A stretch of 9,473 bases of DNA from Alphaproteobacteria bacterium. GTDB taxonomy: Bacteria; Pseudomonadota; Alphaproteobacteria; Rhizobiales; Devosiaceae. How positions within the stretch are numbered: the first letter of the stretch is position 1; every line of letters starts with the position of its first letter. The notes beneath the pieces are model-generated. The model searched no databases. It was not told the DNA's origin and was given only the letters and a program-made list of their open reading frames with translations. A program made the position numbers and the translations under genes. Location: NCBI GenBank assembly GCA_018820005.1, contig JAHJOS010000125.1, forward strand, positions 1-9,473, given 5' to 3'. This document shows positions 1 through 5,346 of this stretch, piece after piece.

Positions 1-382
1 CCTCTCGACCATCCATTCGGCCAAGGGGCAGGAATGGAAGGCCGTGCATGTGCTCAATGTGGTGGATGGCTGCATACCGTCTGACCTCGGGACCGGGAGC
101 ACCCACGAGCTCGAAGAGGAGCGGCGGTTGCTTTATGTGGCGATGACGCGCGCCCGGGACGAACTTCACCTGATCGTGCCACAACGTTTCTTCGTGACGC
201 AGCAGTCCAAGCATGGCGACCGGCACCTATACGCGCAGCGAAGCCGGTTCATCCCGCGCGCCATGGTGGGGCTGTTCGAGGACGTGCTGTGGCCGCCGGT
301 AACGCCTGCGCATATCGAGGGGCTGTCCCCGGCGCCGGTGCGCATGGATATCGGCGCGGCGATGCGCGGGATGTGGAAGTAG
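1..382 (+). CDS. UvrD/PcrA-type SF1 DNA helicase, C-terminal end (5' truncated)
   Basis: The reading frame is open from base 2 and ends at TAG 380-382, giving about 126 C-terminal residues; the gene starts before the window. Two superfamily 1 helicase motifs are visible. The first is STIHSAKGQEW, right at the window edge (motif V region, contacts to DNA and ATP). The second is EEERRLLYVAMTRARDEL at about nt 110-166 (motif VI, with the arginine finger in the TRAR segment). Together they place the protein in the UvrD/Rep/PcrA family of ATP-driven 3'-5' DNA translocases that act in the cytoplasm in repair or replication restart. The roughly 70-residue tail after motif VI has no nuclease motif that I recognise, so an AddA/RecB-type enzyme is less likely than a stand-alone helicase. 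The GTG at nt 44 is an internal valine codon, not a start. Which paralogue it is (UvrD, PcrA or an unnamed ATP-dependent helicase) cannot be decided from this fragment. Confidence 0.9.
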   Translation, partial: LSTIHSAKGQEWKAVHVLNVVDGCIPSDLGTGSTHELEEERRLLYVAMTRARDELHLIVPQRFFVTQQSKHGDRHLYAQRSRFIPRAMVGLFEDVLWPPVTPAHIEGLSPAPVRMDIGAAMRGMWK

Positions 383-438
383 AGTTCAGGCGGTGAGAGT
401 TCGCCCTCCCCTGCCGGTTGTGTCACCCCATGCCAAAG

Positions 439-467
439 TTGGATTGTGCAGCCACTCTGGATAGACA
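439..467 (+). promoter_or_regulatory. possible sigma-70-like promoter for fbp
   Basis: TTGGAT (439-444) and TAGACA (462-467) are separated by 17 nt. They would place the transcription start near 474, about 30 nt before the chosen fbp start codon. Both hexamers are imperfect and such matches arise often by chance. The proposed -10 box overlaps the inverted repeat at 452-473, which would allow repression by occlusion if the repeat is an operator. This is inference only. Confidence 0.25.
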
Positions 468-473
468 GAGTGG
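452..473 (+). repeat. perfect 8-bp inverted repeat upstream of fbp
   Basis: CCACTCTG (452-459) is exactly complementary to CAGAGTGG (466-473), with a 6-nt spacer. It lies 69 nt after the helicase stop codon and 31 nt before the fbp ATG. It could be an operator for a dimeric regulator, a 5'-leader hairpin or a weak terminator for the helicase gene. No T tract follows the right arm, so a classical intrinsic terminator is unlikely. The symmetry is seen directly; the role is open. Confidence 0.55.
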
Positions 474-504
474 AGGCGACCTTCCCGAGAACAAAGAGCT
501 GCAG

Positions 505-1452
505 ATGACCACCCTTTCCGACTGGCTTGTCGCCCAGAATGTCGATGCCGGATTGGCGTCTGTAATGACAACCATGGCTGCAGCAAGCGCCGAAATAGCC
601 GGCGTACTGCGCCATGCCGCCATCACCGGCGAAACCGGGCTGGGCGGTCACACCAATGTCCAGGGCGAAGCTCAGAAGGCGCTCGATGTGATCTCAAACG
701 ATATTGTTTTGAATCACATAGGCCAAAATCCCGAGATCTCGATTCTGATTTCCGAGGAACTGGATGAAGCCGTTCAGATGCAGAATCAGGGCCGCTATCT
801 GGTGGCGACAGATCCTTTGGATGGCTCATCGAACCTGGACGTAAATGTCACTGTGGGAACGATATTTTCCATTCTGGATGCCCGCAAGGGCCTGCTGCAG
901 CCAGGCACCGCACAGCTTGGTGCGGGCTACGCGGCCTATGGACCATCCACCAGCCTCGTACTTACCTTCGGGCAGAGCGCGGCAGCCTTCACCCTCAATG
1001 ACGAGGGCGTCTTCGTTTTGACGACGGAGAAGCTGAGCGTGCCCAGCGCTTCGGCGGAATACGCGATCAACACGGCCCGCGAGCGGTTTTGGGATGCTGC
1101 GACGCGGGCCTATGTCGCCGAGAATGTAGCGGGGGAAACCGGGCCTGCCGGCAAGCGCTACAATATGCGCTGGATTGGCTCGATGGTGGCGGACGTCCAT
1201 CGCATCCTGATGCGCGGCGGCATCTTCATGTACCCACTCGACAGCGAGACGGCTGCAAAGGGTGGACGGTTGCGCCTGCTCTATGAGGGCAATCCCATGG
1301 CATTGATTGTGAAAGCCGCCGGGGGCCAGTCAACGACGGGCCAGCAGAGCGTGCTCGAGGTACAGCCCCACGACATCCATCAGCGTGTGCCCGTTGTGCT
1401 CGGTTCGGCTGAGGAAGTTGCCAGGGTCGTCGCATTGTACCGCGAAAACTGA
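505..1452 (+). CDS. fbp: class I fructose-1,6-bisphosphatase
   Basis: The 315-residue cytoplasmic enzyme hydrolyses fructose 1,6-bisphosphate to fructose 6-phosphate and phosphate, the committed step of gluconeogenesis (also used in the Calvin cycle where one exists). Family signatures are clear. The acidic pair SEE (residues 83-85) and TDPLDGSSN (102-110) form the Mg2+ and phosphate site. IGSMVADVHRIL (224-235) is followed by FMYPLD (241-246) and GGRLRLLYEGNPMA (253-266), the substrate-binding segment typical of class I. The C-terminal HQRVPVVLGS (292-301) is also conserved. The length is slightly below the usual 320-340 residues. I chose ATG 505, preceded by a weak AAAGAG (494-499). An in-frame extension to TTG 418 is possible but would run through the inverted repeat and lacks recognisable family sequence. 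It has no Calvin-cycle neighbours, so a gluconeogenic role is inferred. The first third of the gene is somewhat more AT-rich than its surroundings. Confidence 0.93.
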   Translation: MTTLSDWLVAQNVDAGLASVMTTMAAASAEIAGVLRHAAITGETGLGGHTNVQGEAQKALDVISNDIVLNHIGQNPEISILISEELDEAVQMQNQGRYLVATDPLDGSSNLDVNVTVGTIFSILDARKGLLQPGTAQLGAGYAAYGPSTSLVLTFGQSAAAFTLNDEGVFVLTTEKLSVPSASAEYAINTARERFWDAATRAYVAENVAGETGPAGKRYNMRWIGSMVADVHRILMRGGIFMYPLDSETAAKGGRLRLLYEGNPMALIVKAAGGQSTTGQQSVLEVQPHDIHQRVPVVLGSAEEVARVVALYREN

Positions 1453-1485
1453 GGCCGCGCCGATACCCTGACAACCATTTCAATG

Positions 1486-1512
1486 CGCCTGTTGCCGTCG
1501 TCGAGACAGGCG
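1486..1512 (+). repeat. 7-bp inverted repeat downstream of fbp
   Basis: CGCCTGT (1486-1492) pairs perfectly with ACAGGCG (1506-1512) around a 13-nt loop; an inner T-G wobble could add one pair. It begins 34 nt after the fbp stop codon, where a transcript 3' end would be expected. It lacks a T tract, so it would be at most an atypical terminator or a 3'-end stabilising hairpin. Confidence 0.35.
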
Positions 1513-1535
1513 ATCCCAGCGTCACGTTTCCCGAA

Positions 1536-1563
1536 TTGCAACGTTCTTATTGTCTCGTTATAG
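1536..1563 (+). promoter_or_regulatory. candidate promoter for the AGE-family isomerase gene
   Basis: TTGCAA (1536-1541) and TTATAG (1558-1563) are separated by 16 nt in an AT-richer patch of the fbp-isomerase gap. A start near 1570 would give a leader of about 44 nt containing the small hairpin at 1581-1601. The hexamers agree moderately with a sigma-70-type consensus. This is the best promoter-like sequence in the window, but it is untested. Confidence 0.4.
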
Positions 1564-1580
1564 CTCTTGGCAACATGTAG

Positions 1581-1601
1581 CCGGCTCTTCGGAGAGGCCG
1601 G
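1581..1601 (+). promoter_or_regulatory. leader hairpin next to the ribosome binding site of the isomerase gene
   Basis: CCGGCTCT (1581-1588) can pair with AGAGGCCGG (1593-1601), leaving one bulged G and a TCGG loop; a UUCG-type loop is an alternative pairing. The ribosome binding site AGGAG (1604-1608) follows within 3 nt and precedes ATG 1614 by 5 nt. The stem could therefore influence initiation or protect the 5' end of the mRNA. The folding is deduced by eye only. Confidence 0.35.
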
Positions 1602-1613
1602 CCAGGAGCTATC

Positions 1614-2885
1614 ATGACCGACACCATTGCCACCCTGCCAAAGACCAATTCAGGCCCGTGGTCGAACCGGCCGTTCCACCGCCAATATCTGATGGCGCAG
1701 GCCAATAAGCTCTATGATTTCTTCGAGGGTCCCTCGCTGAACCCGAAGGGCGGTTTCTTTGAGCTCGATGACGATGGCACGCCGCTCGGCGGGGCCAATC
1801 CGATGCGGCAAATTCATGGGACTACACGCATGGTTCACTGTGCAGCTATCGGCAGTCTTATCGGGCGGCCCGGCTCGGGAGAGCTTTTGGACCATGGCAT
1901 GCGCTACATCTGGGAACGCCACCGCGATGCGGTGAATGGCGGCTACGCCTGGGGTGCCGATGACAATGGCATCATTGACGGCTCCAAGCAGGCCTATGGC
2001 CACGCTTTTGTGCTGCTCGCCGCGTCAAGCGCCAAGCTGGTGGGGCATCCGCTCGCCGATCAGATGATCGCCGATGTGACGGCCGTGATCGACGCCAAAT
2101 TCTGGGACGACACGATCGGCGCCATGCGCGACGAGTTCAATCAGGACTGGTCGCAACTGCTGCCCTACCGTGGGCAGAATGCCAATATGCATATGACCGA
2201 AGCGCTTATGGCGGCCTATGAAGCTACGGGCGAGAAGGCCTATCTCGCTAAGGCTGAGCGTATCGCCGACCTCATCATCGCGAAAAATGCCGTGCCACTT
2301 GGCCATCGCGTGGCAGAGCATTTCGACGCCAACTGGGTGCTGGACAAGAATTACGAGGGCAACGAAATGTTCCGCCCCTCGGGCACGACGCCGGGCCATT
2401 CGCTGGAATGGGCCCGACTGCTGATGCAGCTGTGGATCCTGGGCGACAAGCGGCTGAGCTGGATGACAGATGCCGCGCGCAATCTGTTCCGTCAGTCGAT
2501 CGAGCTGGGTTGGGACAAGCAGCATGGCGGCTTTTTCTACACGCTGGACTGGGACAACAAGCCCATCATGCGCGAAAAGCTGTGGTGGCCAGTGAGCGAG
2601 GCCATCGGCGCCGCAGCGTTCCTGTCAGCCTATGATCGGGACGACTATTTCCAGAGCTGGTATCGCACGCTGTGGGACTTTGCCGAGAACCACGTGATCG
2701 ACCATGCGCGCGGCGGCTGGCTGAGCGAGCTCAAGGAAGACCTCACCCCGACCTCGCGCCTGTTCGTGGGCAAGCCGGACATCTACCATGCGCTGCAGGC
2801 TTGCCTGGTACCGCTTTACCCGGCAACTGCCACGCTGACGGCATCGATCATTGAGGCCGATCACACGGTCAAGCAACACCACTAG
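1614..2885 (+). CDS. AGE-family (N-acylglucosamine 2-epimerase-like) sugar epimerase/isomerase, mannose/sulfoquinovose-isomerase-like
   Basis: This 423-residue protein is of the usual length for the AGE family, soluble (alpha/alpha)6-barrel enzymes that epimerise or isomerise free sugars (GlcNAc/ManNAc, mannose/fructose, sulfoquinovose, cellobiose). Family blocks are spread along the whole chain. They include TRMVH (71-75), NMHMTEALMAAYEATG (191-206), RPSGTTPGHSLEWARLL (254-270), DKQHGGFFYTLDWD (301-314), EKLWWPVSEAIGA (321-333) and GKPDIYHALQA (386-396). By analogy with YihS-type isomerases, H262 (in PGHSLEW) and H392 (in YHALQA) are the likely general acid/base pair, with R72 and H193 also in the pocket. 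The KPDxYHALQA ending resembles the mannose/sulfoquinovose isomerase branch more than mammalian-type GlcNAc epimerases, but this is from memory. The start is well supported by AGGAG 5 nt upstream. No transporter, kinase or sulfoglycolysis gene is adjacent, so the substrate is unknown. Confidence 0.88.
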   Translation: MTDTIATLPKTNSGPWSNRPFHRQYLMAQANKLYDFFEGPSLNPKGGFFELDDDGTPLGGANPMRQIHGTTRMVHCAAIGSLIGRPGSGELLDHGMRYIWERHRDAVNGGYAWGADDNGIIDGSKQAYGHAFVLLAASSAKLVGHPLADQMIADVTAVIDAKFWDDTIGAMRDEFNQDWSQLLPYRGQNANMHMTEALMAAYEATGEKAYLAKAERIADLIIAKNAVPLGHRVAEHFDANWVLDKNYEGNEMFRPSGTTPGHSLEWARLLMQLWILGDKRLSWMTDAARNLFRQSIELGWDKQHGGFFYTLDWDNKPIMREKLWWPVSEAIGAAAFLSAYDRDDYFQSWYRTLWDFAENHVIDHARGGWLSELKEDLTPTSRLFVGKPDIYHALQACLVPLYPATATLTASIIEADHTVKQHH

Positions 2886-2903
2886 TTGGGGCACCTGGTT
2901 GCA

Positions 2904-2936
2904 TCGTGCGGTGGTGGCGCGTACTACACCGCACGA
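2904..2936 (+). repeat. perfect 10-bp inverted repeat in the isomerase-nadC gap
   Basis: TCGTGCGGTG (2904-2913) is exactly complementary to CACCGCACGA (2927-2936), with a 13-nt spacer. It fills the centre of the 68-nt gap, starting 19 nt after the isomerase stop and ending 17 nt before the nadC ATG. A GC-rich hairpin here could terminate the isomerase transcript, although no T tract follows, or shape the nadC leader. It could also be a split operator with centres about two helical turns apart (23 nt). The palindrome is certain; the role is not. Confidence 0.6.
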
Positions 2937-2953
2937 GTTGAGAGACCCCAGCG

Positions 2954-3826
2954 ATGCTGCACCCTGCCCGCCTGCCCGCCCAATTGCCCCGTGTACTGGT
3001 TGACCGCGCCGTCAGCGCAGCACTTGAGGAAGACCTTGGCCTGGCAGGCGACCTGACCAGCCAGGCGACGCTGAGCCCGGGCGCAACCGCGACGGCAAGC
3101 CTCTCCGCGCGGGAGCCCGGCGTAATAGCAGGGCTTGACCTCGCAGCAGCGGCTTTCCGCCTGGTAGGCGATGGTGTGGTCTTTACGCCCAAGGTGGCCG
3201 ATGGCGACCAAATTGCCGCCGGTTGCGTTGTGGCCATGGTTACGGGCCCTGCCCGGCTCGTGATGTCAGCGGAGCGCGTGGCGCTCAATTTCCTCAACCA
3301 CATGAGCGGCATTGCCACCCTGACGCGGATCTATGCAGACGCTGTGGCCGGCACATCAGCGCAAATCTGCGACACGCGCAAGACAACGCCCGGGCTGCGG
3401 GCGTTCGAGAAATTTGCCGTGCGTTACGGTGGCGGCGCCAACCACCGCTACGCACTCGATGACGCCATCCTGATCAAAGACAACCACATTGCTGTCGCCG
3501 GCAGCGTGACGGCTGCCTACCAGGCCGCCGCGGCCTATGCCGGGCATCTGGTGGCGATCGAGATCGAGGTGACGACGCTGGCCGAGCTGGACGAGGCGCT
3601 GGCCGCAGGTGCCCGCGTGGTGCTGCTGGACAATATGGACAATGACACCCTGCGCCAGGCTGTGGCCATCAATGCCGGTCGGGCACGGCTCGAAGCCTCG
3701 GGCGGGGTAAAGCTCGACCGCGTGCGATCGATTGCCGAGACTGGTGTGGACTATATTTCGACCAGTCAGATCACTATGGCGGCCACACCGCTTGATCTTG
3801 GCCTCGATGTCGAGATCGGCGTCTGA
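2954..3826 (+). CDS. nadC: quinolinate phosphoribosyltransferase (carboxylating nicotinate-nucleotide diphosphorylase)
   Basis: The cytoplasmic enzyme converts quinolinate and PRPP into nicotinate mononucleotide, CO2 and pyrophosphate, the last step of de novo NAD precursor synthesis. The 290-residue length is typical. The N-terminal sandwich domain carries ALEEDLGLAGDLTS (23-36). The barrel domain holds the signature ERVALNFLNHMSGIAT (107-122) and the phosphoribosyl- and quinolinate-binding basic residues in CDTRKTTPGLR (139-149). It also has GGGANHRYALDD (159-170), LIKDNH (173-178), the acidic IEIEV (202-206), LLDNM (224-228) and EASGGV (247-252). All expected active-site residues (R108, R142, K143, H164, R165, K175, E205, D226) are present. 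ATG 2954 is preceded by GAGAG (2940-2944). The nadA and nadB genes are not adjacent on either side in this window. It is followed after 1 nt by cysQ, so the two are probably co-transcribed. Confidence 0.96.
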   Translation: MLHPARLPAQLPRVLVDRAVSAALEEDLGLAGDLTSQATLSPGATATASLSAREPGVIAGLDLAAAAFRLVGDGVVFTPKVADGDQIAAGCVVAMVTGPARLVMSAERVALNFLNHMSGIATLTRIYADAVAGTSAQICDTRKTTPGLRAFEKFAVRYGGGANHRYALDDAILIKDNHIAVAGSVTAAYQAAAAYAGHLVAIEIEVTTLAELDEALAAGARVVLLDNMDNDTLRQAVAINAGRARLEASGGVKLDRVRSIAETGVDYISTSQITMAATPLDLGLDVEIGV

Positions 3827-3827
3827 A

Positions 3828-4658
3828 ATGGGTCAACTCGTACAGGCGCCAACTGATGCAGCATTGACCGAACTTGCCCTCGAGGCCGCAATCGCAGCGG
3901 CGCGGGTGATCATGGATGTCTATTCTCGCCCAATCACAGCGGTATCGAAGTCCGATGGATCGCCGGTGACCCAAGCCGATGCTGCGGCCGAAGCCATCAT
4001 CCTCGACTATCTTGGCCCTACTGGCATTCCCGTACTCGGCGAAGAGAGCGTTGCGGCCGGTATCATCCCGACGCTGGGGCGACGCTATTTCGTTGTCGAC
4101 CCGCTCGACGGCACCAAAGAATTTATCAAGCGCAATGGCGAGTTTACCGTCAATATTGCCTTGGTGGAGGACGGCAGAGCGGTAATGGGCGTCGTGCTGG
4201 CGCCGGTGACAGGCGAGACGTTTGTCGGCGATGTTACAGGAGCCTTTGTTGGCAATACGCAATCGGGCCGGATGACAGACCGCCGTCCGATGTCTGTGGA
4301 TTCCACCCTGCCCCTCCGCATCGTAGCCAGTCGTTCACATGGGCATGCGGCGCTGGCGAGCCTTTGCGAAACCCTGCAAGTGGCGTCCGACGTCTCGGTT
4401 GGGTCCTCGCTCAAGTTTTGCCTGCTCGCGCGGGGCGATGCCCAGCTTTACCCGCGGTTCACCCCAACGTGTGAATGGGATACTGCGGCAGGCCAGGCTG
4501 TGCTGGAAGCCGCAGGTGGCGCGGTGGTGACCCTTGATGGGGAGCCTATGCGATACGGCAAGGGGGATCTGGCGTTCCTCAATCCCTATTTCGTTGCCGC
4601 AAGCAATTTGTCGCTTGCCCGCAAGGCCGCAACGGAGATGACCCGCCTGCTCGGTTGA
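3828..4658 (+). CDS. cysQ: 3'(2'),5'-bisphosphate nucleotidase (CysQ-type, IMPase superfamily)
   Basis: This 276-residue Mg2+-dependent phosphatase is expected to hydrolyse adenosine 3',5'-bisphosphate (PAP), the by-product of sulfate assimilation and phosphopantetheine transfer, to AMP. The superfamily metal site is complete: GEES (71-74), DPLDGTKEFI (91-100, where the KEF ending is characteristic of CysQ rather than inositol monophosphatase) and CEWDTAAGQAVLEAAGG (215-231). GSSLKFCLLARGDAQLYPRF (192-211) also matches the CysQ pattern. ATG 3828 starts 1 nt after the nadC stop codon and has only a poor Shine-Dalgarno sequence, so it probably relies on translational coupling. An in-frame ATG at 3807, overlapping nadC by 20 nt, is an alternative. 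It shares a metal-dependent fold with fbp upstream but is clearly a different subfamily. Some relatives have other substrates, so the biochemical assignment is by motif only. Confidence 0.92.
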   Translation: MGQLVQAPTDAALTELALEAAIAAARVIMDVYSRPITAVSKSDGSPVTQADAAAEAIILDYLGPTGIPVLGEESVAAGIIPTLGRRYFVVDPLDGTKEFIKRNGEFTVNIALVEDGRAVMGVVLAPVTGETFVGDVTGAFVGNTQSGRMTDRRPMSVDSTLPLRIVASRSHGHAALASLCETLQVASDVSVGSSLKFCLLARGDAQLYPRFTPTCEWDTAAGQAVLEAAGGAVVTLDGEPMRYGKGDLAFLNPYFVAASNLSLARKAATEMTRLLG

Positions 4659-4672
4659 AGGCGCCATGCAAC

Positions 4673-4705
4673 CTTGCCTTAACTGGTCTGCGCGATCAAG
4701 GCAGG
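4673..4705 (+). repeat. 8-bp inverted repeat downstream of cysQ
   Basis: CTTGCCTT (4673-4680) can pair with AAGGCAGG (4698-4705) through seven Watson-Crick pairs and one G-T pair, around a 17-nt loop. It begins 14 nt after the cysQ stop codon, so it may mark the 3' end of the nadC-cysQ transcript. No T tract follows and the loop is large, so it is a weak terminator candidate at best. Confidence 0.35.
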
Positions 4706-4713
4706 CGTAGAAC

Positions 4714-4740
4714 TTGCGCGATTCAAGAGCAGCATATACA
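4714..4740 (+). promoter_or_regulatory. possible promoter of the padR-RND operon
   Basis: TTGCGC (4714-4719) and TATACA (4735-4740) are separated by 15 nt, shorter than ideal. The second hexamer lies inside the first of three CATA-containing repeats, as expected if a repressor bound there blocks transcription. An alternative -10 is TATATC (4750-4755), but it has no good -35 partner. The assignment is tentative. Confidence 0.3.
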
Positions 4741-4776
4741 CAGCCGGCATATATCGATCCGACATACCCGGCCGGG
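4732..4776 (+). promoter_or_regulatory. 15-nt phased CATA repeats, candidate PadR operator
   Basis: CATA occurs at 4733, 4748 and 4763, exactly 15 nt apart. The first two units (4732-4746 and 4747-4761) agree at 11 of 15 positions, sharing GCATATA at the start and CCG at the end. The third unit (from 4762) keeps mainly the CATA core. The array ends at the padR ribosome binding site GGGAAG (4774-4779). PadR proteins commonly bind AT-containing repeats in their own promoters, so autoregulation is a reasonable inference. The repeats are direct rather than the usual dyad, which is a weakness. Confidence 0.4.
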
Positions 4777-4784
4777 AAGTGTGC

Positions 4785-5330
4785 ATGAACGTCAGAACAC
4801 TGTGCCTCTCTATTCTGCATGAAGGCGACGCAACCGGCTATGAGATCCGGCGCCTATGCGTGGATGGCGAGTGTTCCTATTTCATCGAGGCAAGCTTCGG
4901 ATCTATCTATCCCGCGCTGGCTCGCCTCGAGAGCGAGGGACTGGTGTCCAGTCGCACCGAGCAGCAGGACGGCAAGCCGACCAAAAAAGTGTATTCCATC
5001 ACGCCGGCGGGACGCGACGCGTTTGTTCAGGAATTGTCCGAACCGCTCGGCGAAGAGACGTTCCGCAGCCCGTTCCTGCTGTTTGCCAGGTTCGCTCATC
5101 TGCTTCCGCGAGACCTGGTCGAGGCGCGCGCCAATGAGTTTCTCCGCGAGAGATCGGAGCGCAACAAAATCGTCACCGCGGCAAAAGCGACTAGCATGAA
5201 TGCGTGTGACGCATGGGTAATAAATTACGGTCGTGCAATGATGGGTGTTGCCGAGGAATACCTTCGCGCCCATATGCACGAATTGATTGCACTGGCGCGA
5301 GCCGAGCCGAACAAAGACGCGGCTGAATAA
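4785..5330 (+). CDS. PadR-family transcriptional regulator
   Basis: This 181-residue cytoplasmic DNA-binding protein has an N-terminal winged helix (about residues 1-85). LSILHEGDATGYEIRRLC (8-25) is the classical PadR opening. The recognition helix lies in SFGSIYPALARLESEGLV (37-54). The wing is GKPTKKVYSITPAGRDAF (63-80). Residues 92-170 are mostly helical, matching the C-terminal dimerisation domain of the longer PadR/AphA-type proteins. ATG 4785 is preferred to GTG 4779, because GGGAAG (4774-4779) ends 5 nt before it. Only 16 nt separate its stop from the adaptor gene, so regulator and pump share a transcript. The likely role is ligand-responsive repression of the efflux operon; the inducer is unknown. 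The repeats just upstream are a plausible target. Confidence 0.92.
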   Translation: MNVRTLCLSILHEGDATGYEIRRLCVDGECSYFIEASFGSIYPALARLESEGLVSSRTEQQDGKPTKKVYSITPAGRDAFVQELSEPLGEETFRSPFLLFARFAHLLPRDLVEARANEFLRERSERNKIVTAAKATSMNACDAWVINYGRAMMGVAEEYLRAHMHELIALARAEPNKDAAE

Positions 5331-5346
5331 AAGGGGCGAATTTTCT

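Noticed and set aside
418..504. N-terminal extension of fbp from TTG 418 or ATG 430
   Set aside because: The extension has no family sequence, runs through the inverted repeat and candidate promoter, and would use a rarer start codon in the TTG case. ATG 505 begins the conserved N-terminal region.
1614..2885. A sulfoglycolysis gene cluster suggested by the YihS-like isomerase
   Set aside because: No sulfoquinovosidase, sulfosugar kinase or dehydrogenase, aldolase or sulfonate exporter is present in the window.
3732..3827. N-terminal extension of cysQ inside nadC
   Set aside because: It would overlap nadC by up to 95 nt with non-family sequence. The ATG 1 nt after the nadC stop is the natural coupled start.
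505..4658. fbp and cysQ as a tandem duplication
   Set aside because: Both belong to the same metal-dependent phosphatase superfamily, but outside the metal motifs (DPLDGSSN versus DPLDGTKEF) they do not align by eye. They represent old, separate subfamilies.
4732..4776. Replication iterons or a CRISPR-like array
   Set aside because: There are only three short imperfect units of 15 nt, with no replication initiator or cas gene nearby. The position upstream of padR fits a promoter operator better.
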